Shown: one piece after another, positions 60,384 to 64,000 of the stretch
Position numbering within the stretch: position 1 is the stretch's first letter
Layout of the letters: every line of letters begins with the position of its first letter
NCBI GenBank assembly: GCA_945643635.1
Contig: CALZFC010000009.1
Span: 3,530,001-3,594,000, forward strand
Length of the DNA: 64,000 nucleotides
Direction of reading: 5' to 3'
Source: Allodiplogaster sudhausi
Taxonomy: Eukaryota; Nematoda; Chromadorea; Rhabditida; Diplogasteridae
Notes under the pieces: generated by a model
Told to the model about the DNA's origin: nothing
The model's input: only the letters and a program-made list of their open reading frames with translations
Database searches by the model: none
Translations under genes and position numbers: made by a program

Positions 60384-63300
60384 CTGGGGAGAGAGGGGTA
60401 CTGTTGCTCCCACCCCATTCTTCTCCGTTCCCTCAAACCGAGAGATACTGCATTGCATCGTCGTAGTCGTAGTGCAATGCAAGGGCAGCGCGTCCCATCT
60501 CTTGCGAGAGTGGACAGTGGAGATTGAGAATGAGTAGACAGACATTGAGGGAGAGAGAGGAAGACAGAGAAAGAGAGAGGGAGGAGAGAAAGGAAGATAG
60601 AGAGAGAAAAAGAAAGAGACAGTGAGGGAGAGAAAAGACGATAGAGAAAGAGAGATGGAGGGAGTGTGCACTAGATTGACAAGAGAATACAGGATGTACC
60701 CAGCGGCACCCTCGAAAGCAAAAAGGTCATATGCACTTGTCTGCTTCTAAAGCAAGCCGGCGATTCCTGCAGAGTCCCTTGAGGAGTAAAAGGAACGGAG
60801 AGTGGATGAGCGTTCTAGTTGGCTGTCGTTTAGCCAGAGTGAGAAATCACTGGCCGATAGAAGGGAACTCGCAGAAAGGGACAAGGGAATCCAGTCGTTT
60901 GTGATCATATGAAACCTAATCCGTAGAAAATCACTAATCTGTACATTGAACAAAACAAAAATCCTTAAAATCCATACTGTGTGAAAATACGTCTGAAAAA
61001 AATCTTGAGATGGATTGCTTTGCAGGTGAATCAAATATCGATCCGGTTGGAATTGACGGGAGCGAGTCATCGTCATCGTCTTCAACATGCACTCAGGTAG
61101 CAAGCCGTTCCTTGTCCTCCCCCTCCCCCCCTCCCCTTCTCTTCTCTTCCTGTTCCTCCCGCGAGATGCTTTCATCCATTCGGCTTCTGCTGTCCTTCTA
61201 TCAGTGTCAGATTGCAAGGAGTGAGGAAAGAGTGTTCGGGGACTACAAAAAGGCGCCATTCTGCCGTGTCCTTCTGATATCATGCCATGGTCTGCAGTCA
61301 CGAGGGAGTGCAAGGGCAGATCACCGTAAAGCCTGCGCTTTTTGTCCCCCTTAGCCGTCTGTCACTTTCTCTCTCGGTCATTGCCATCGAGAATGCCAAG
61401 TGACGAGGGATAAGAGTTGATGGAAAGACAGGGAAAAAAGGGGAGAGTGCGAGAGAGACAGAGAAAAAGAGAAAGCTGGTCTCGCGGGGCAGCACAAAAC
61501 AACGCTCTCCAGTCGACGCAGCAGCTTCTTTTTGCCCAGCAAACTGCTAGCATTCTTAGTCATTGTTGAAGAGACGACGCAGAGCACGGGACTGAAACAG
61601 AAAGGGGAGATTTGCGGGAGAAGGAGATTCTTGTCATCTCTTTGTGCATCTTTGGAGAGGGGACAAGGCATTTGACATGGCTGAGAAAGTTGTTAAGAAC
61701 TTGTTGAAGGCGATGATGTCGTCTCCGCCGGTGCCGGCAGCGGCGGTGCCCTCCTTCATGAGCCCGTCCACAGCGGACATGATCGCCTTCGCACTCCGCG
61801 AGTCCGCCAATGCCGCCACTGCCGCTGCCGTCCACAGTGGCCACCAGACAGTCGGCCAGCTCTGCCAGCAGGTAACCACCATCTTTCTGTGGCATTGCTT
61901 ACCGTGTCATCTCTCTCCAGGCCATGGCGCACAGCATTGACATGAAGCCGCTGCCAGCGGCGGCCCCTCCAGTGCAAAGTGCCGTGACAGAGGCTCGAAT
62001 CGTGCAGCCGGAACGGAAAGTTAGGGTACGCCAGCCACTGGAACCATTTGCAGAAACAACACGAATCACTCTCTTTCTCTTTGCAGAAACAAATCTCTGA
62101 CGACTACGTCAAACTCATTAGGCAGCATGATCTCTCTGGCAAGAAGATCTCAGACATCCAGATTCCTGTGCCGGAAGCACTCCAAGTCGACCCGAGTACG
62201 ATCCATCTTCTCCTTTCTTCTTCTGCCCTAATATACTGCTATTTATGTAATGCGATCTTCTGGGAGAGTCCGCTAGATTAACTTTTAGTCTTTGCCGATC
62301 TCCATTTTCCCAATCGGCGCATTTGAGTGAGACGGAAACGAAATCTTTCTCTCTCTCTCACGATATCTTTTGATACATTGGCCTGGTGTCAATAATACAT
62401 TTTTGAGTTCAAACATCTCGCTAGTTCGCCAGCTTGCCATGGATGGCTACAAAATGAGCAGAGTGAACGAATTTAATATTCACTTTCTTGTGAATTTAAT
62501 ACGCATGCTGAACACATTCTTGCACGTCCGCTCGTTCTTTCTCACCTTCGCCATGTCTGAGACGGACTGGTGTTGCCTATGGAAGAAGAAGAGCGAGCGA
62601 GAGGGGAGCGAGAGAGAGAGAGAGAGAGAGAGAGTAATAGAGAGAGAACAATAGAGTGAGAGACAGACTTTGGAAACAAAGGGAAAGACAAAAAAAGAGA
62701 GTAGCGACATCCTTAAAAAATCGAAGACCACCACATCTGCTATTCACTTGTGTTCATTTTGGAACAGAATCGTGTTGAGAGCATAGCAAAACAGCTTGGC
62801 ATACCAAACTTGAACACCCTGGCCTTAACATGAAATTTGAATGAGGAAGGGATGATGATGAAGTTGTGAAAACTTACTTATTGTTAGCACCATCATTCGC
62901 ATAGAAAAAAATATTGTAGCAATAAAAGTACTACGAAAAATAAAAGATACTAGGAAAGTAATGAATGTCTCAATACAGACTTCAACGCTGTCTCCGAGCA
63001 GCAGATCGTGCAAGCCGTGGTCGGCAACAAGAAGTTCGAAGAGATGGATGCCAAAGATGCCACGACTCAATTGTGCAAGAAGCTTGCGGAGAAACGGTTT
63101 CATTTTAATTATTTTTTTAATATCTGAAAAAAGGACCGTTGGAAAGGAAAACAAAAAGAAATATTAATTTAAGAAGACGATAAAGGGTATAACTTCAGAG
63201 TGTTCGGTCCCCGTCTCATGGCAAAGACAACGGTGGCCGGTCCGAATCACTCGACCTACAGCAACCTTCCCGATGACGGCATCATCTACATCCAACGTAA

Positions 63301-63762
63301 GGAAACAATTAATAATGCAAGAAAGTAGTTATGCTATTTTCGTTCTCGAATCTCAACGTGTTCCTCCTTGAGATGTGTGTCGACAAGTGCTGAAGGACAA
63401 GCTGCACTCGGAGGAGGAGTTCTGGGACGTGTTCCGAGAGGCGATGCGCAAGCTGGCGGCCAGATGCAGGAGAGTGCGCCATGCGAAGAAGACCAAGACA
63501 CTCAAGGAGTCCGGCCAGAATGCCACCGCCATCCCAGCTGCTCAGTACAGCGACCCGCTCGCGTTCTTCAAGCGAGAACCCGCCGTCGACTGGGCTGAGG
63601 CAGTCAGTTCCTTCCAATCATTCTGACCATCTTCTCTTGGTCAAAGCAGATTCTCTTGAGATTCGAAACATGTCGGAAGGGACGCCGAGTCTGCCGAAGC
63701 ACTCTGACTTGACTGCACAAGTCGCTGCTGTCGTCACTCCCAAATTCGATTTCTGCAACTAG
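53238..63762 (+). CDS. Ala/Gln-rich nuclear protein, BEN-like C-terminus
   Basis: Twelve exons join in consistent phase to 592 aa plus stop: 53238-53463, 55253-55367, 55476-55665, 57434-57673, 61026-61096, 61710-61871, 61921-62025, 62087-62195, 62979-63096, 63199-63296, 63373-63606, 63650-63762. The N-terminal half is low complexity: Gln runs (HQQQQRL, LLQQQHQ), an Ala run (about residues 200-210), Ser runs, and a basic GSRKRVASFG patch that may act in nuclear import. The C-terminal 240 residues are compact: DDYVKLIRQHDL, EQQIVQAVVGNKKFEEMD, VFGPRLMAKTTVAG, then IYIQHVCRQVL, EEFWDVFREAMRKLAARCRR. The last part has the BEN-domain pattern (basic, helical, W before an invariant-type CR). Nematode LIN-14, a BEN-type heterochronic regulator with long introns, is my best guess, from memory only. 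The exon 6 acceptor (AAG at 61709) and the last donor are weakest; if the final intron is not used, the frame stops at 63626. Confidence 0.7.
57701..58120. repeat. 28-bp direct repeat pair in an intron
   Basis: Positions 57701-57728 and 58093-58120 share 26 of 28 bases (both start TGGAATGCA and contain TCTTCTATTGATG). They lie in the intron that follows the Ala-rich exon, the first copy only 27 nt from the donor. Confidence 0.8.
60342..60381. repeat. (GA)n microsatellite
   Basis: A perfect GA dinucleotide run of about 40 nt within the 3.3-kb intron between exons 4 and 5 of the BEN-like gene. A second GA-rich block follows at 60545-60665. Confidence 0.95.
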
Positions 63763-64000
63763 TGGTGGAGAAGACCAGAATCAGCAGAATAACTACGACA
63801 CCTCGACACATTCACATTTACTCGTTCTTCCTCCTCCCACGGCTTCCTCTAGCCATCTGCCCATCTTGTATACCATGTCTCTTTTTCTCTGTCTCTCCTC
63901 ATGCACTCACTCACTCGACTGTGGCCATGAATCTGCTATCACCTCGACTTCTGTTTAATGGCTCAACTCTTTCAGTTCTCCTCACCTCTCATGTCCTCTC
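63763..64000 (+). other. 3' flank of the BEN-like gene
   Basis: This pyrimidine-rich stretch is probably the start of the 3' untranslated region. No AATAAA is visible, so the transcript likely continues beyond the window. I looked for the lin-4 seed complement CTCAGGG, which would support a LIN-14 identity, and found none in these 238 bases, but most of the UTR would lie outside. Confidence 0.5.

Overview
The window is eukaryotic, very probably a nematode. Its genes are split into many small exons by short introns (down to 48 nt) with cag/ttag/aag acceptors. One gene encodes a secreted lipocalin-related protein of a type best known in nematodes, and another encodes an Ala/Gln/Ser-rich nuclear protein ending in what looks like a BEN-type domain, reminiscent of nematode LIN-14. 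Species cannot be determined from the sequence. Most of the rest is gene-poor DNA dotted with (CT)n/(GA)n tracts, and these tracts create many spurious Ser/Leu- or Arg/Glu-repeat reading frames.

Layout. 1-11165: no supported gene; simple repeats and one fold-back element at 6698-6859. 11166-20928 (+): an autophagy scaffold of the RB1CC1/FIP200/Atg11 family, reconstructed as 33 exons with every phase closing (about 1231 aa). 22402-25229 (+): an arginase, 7 exons, 322 aa, all catalytic metal ligands present. 25709-27214 (-): a six-exon signal-peptide/lipocalin-like gene, convergent with the arginase, whose otherwise intact frame (309 codons) contains two internal stop codons, so a probable pseudogene or null allele. 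27215-38040: no gene seen. 38041-39099 (+): likely start and two low-complexity coding exons of a gene continuing to the right. 39100-53237: repeat-rich, no exon recognised. 53238-63762 (+): twelve phase-consistent exons (592 aa plus stop) of the Ala/Gln-rich BEN-like protein. 63763-64000: its 3' flank.

The genes do not form a pathway: autophagy initiation, arginine hydrolysis, an extracellular lipid-binding-type protein and a nuclear regulator sit side by side. The most notable features are the very relaxed 5' splice sites (pyrimidine at +3 in most, G at +5 conserved), two GC-AG introns, acceptors preceded by polypurine instead of polypyrimidine, the double-stop lipocalin gene and the putative LIN-14-like gene spread over at least 10.5 kb and perhaps 26 kb.
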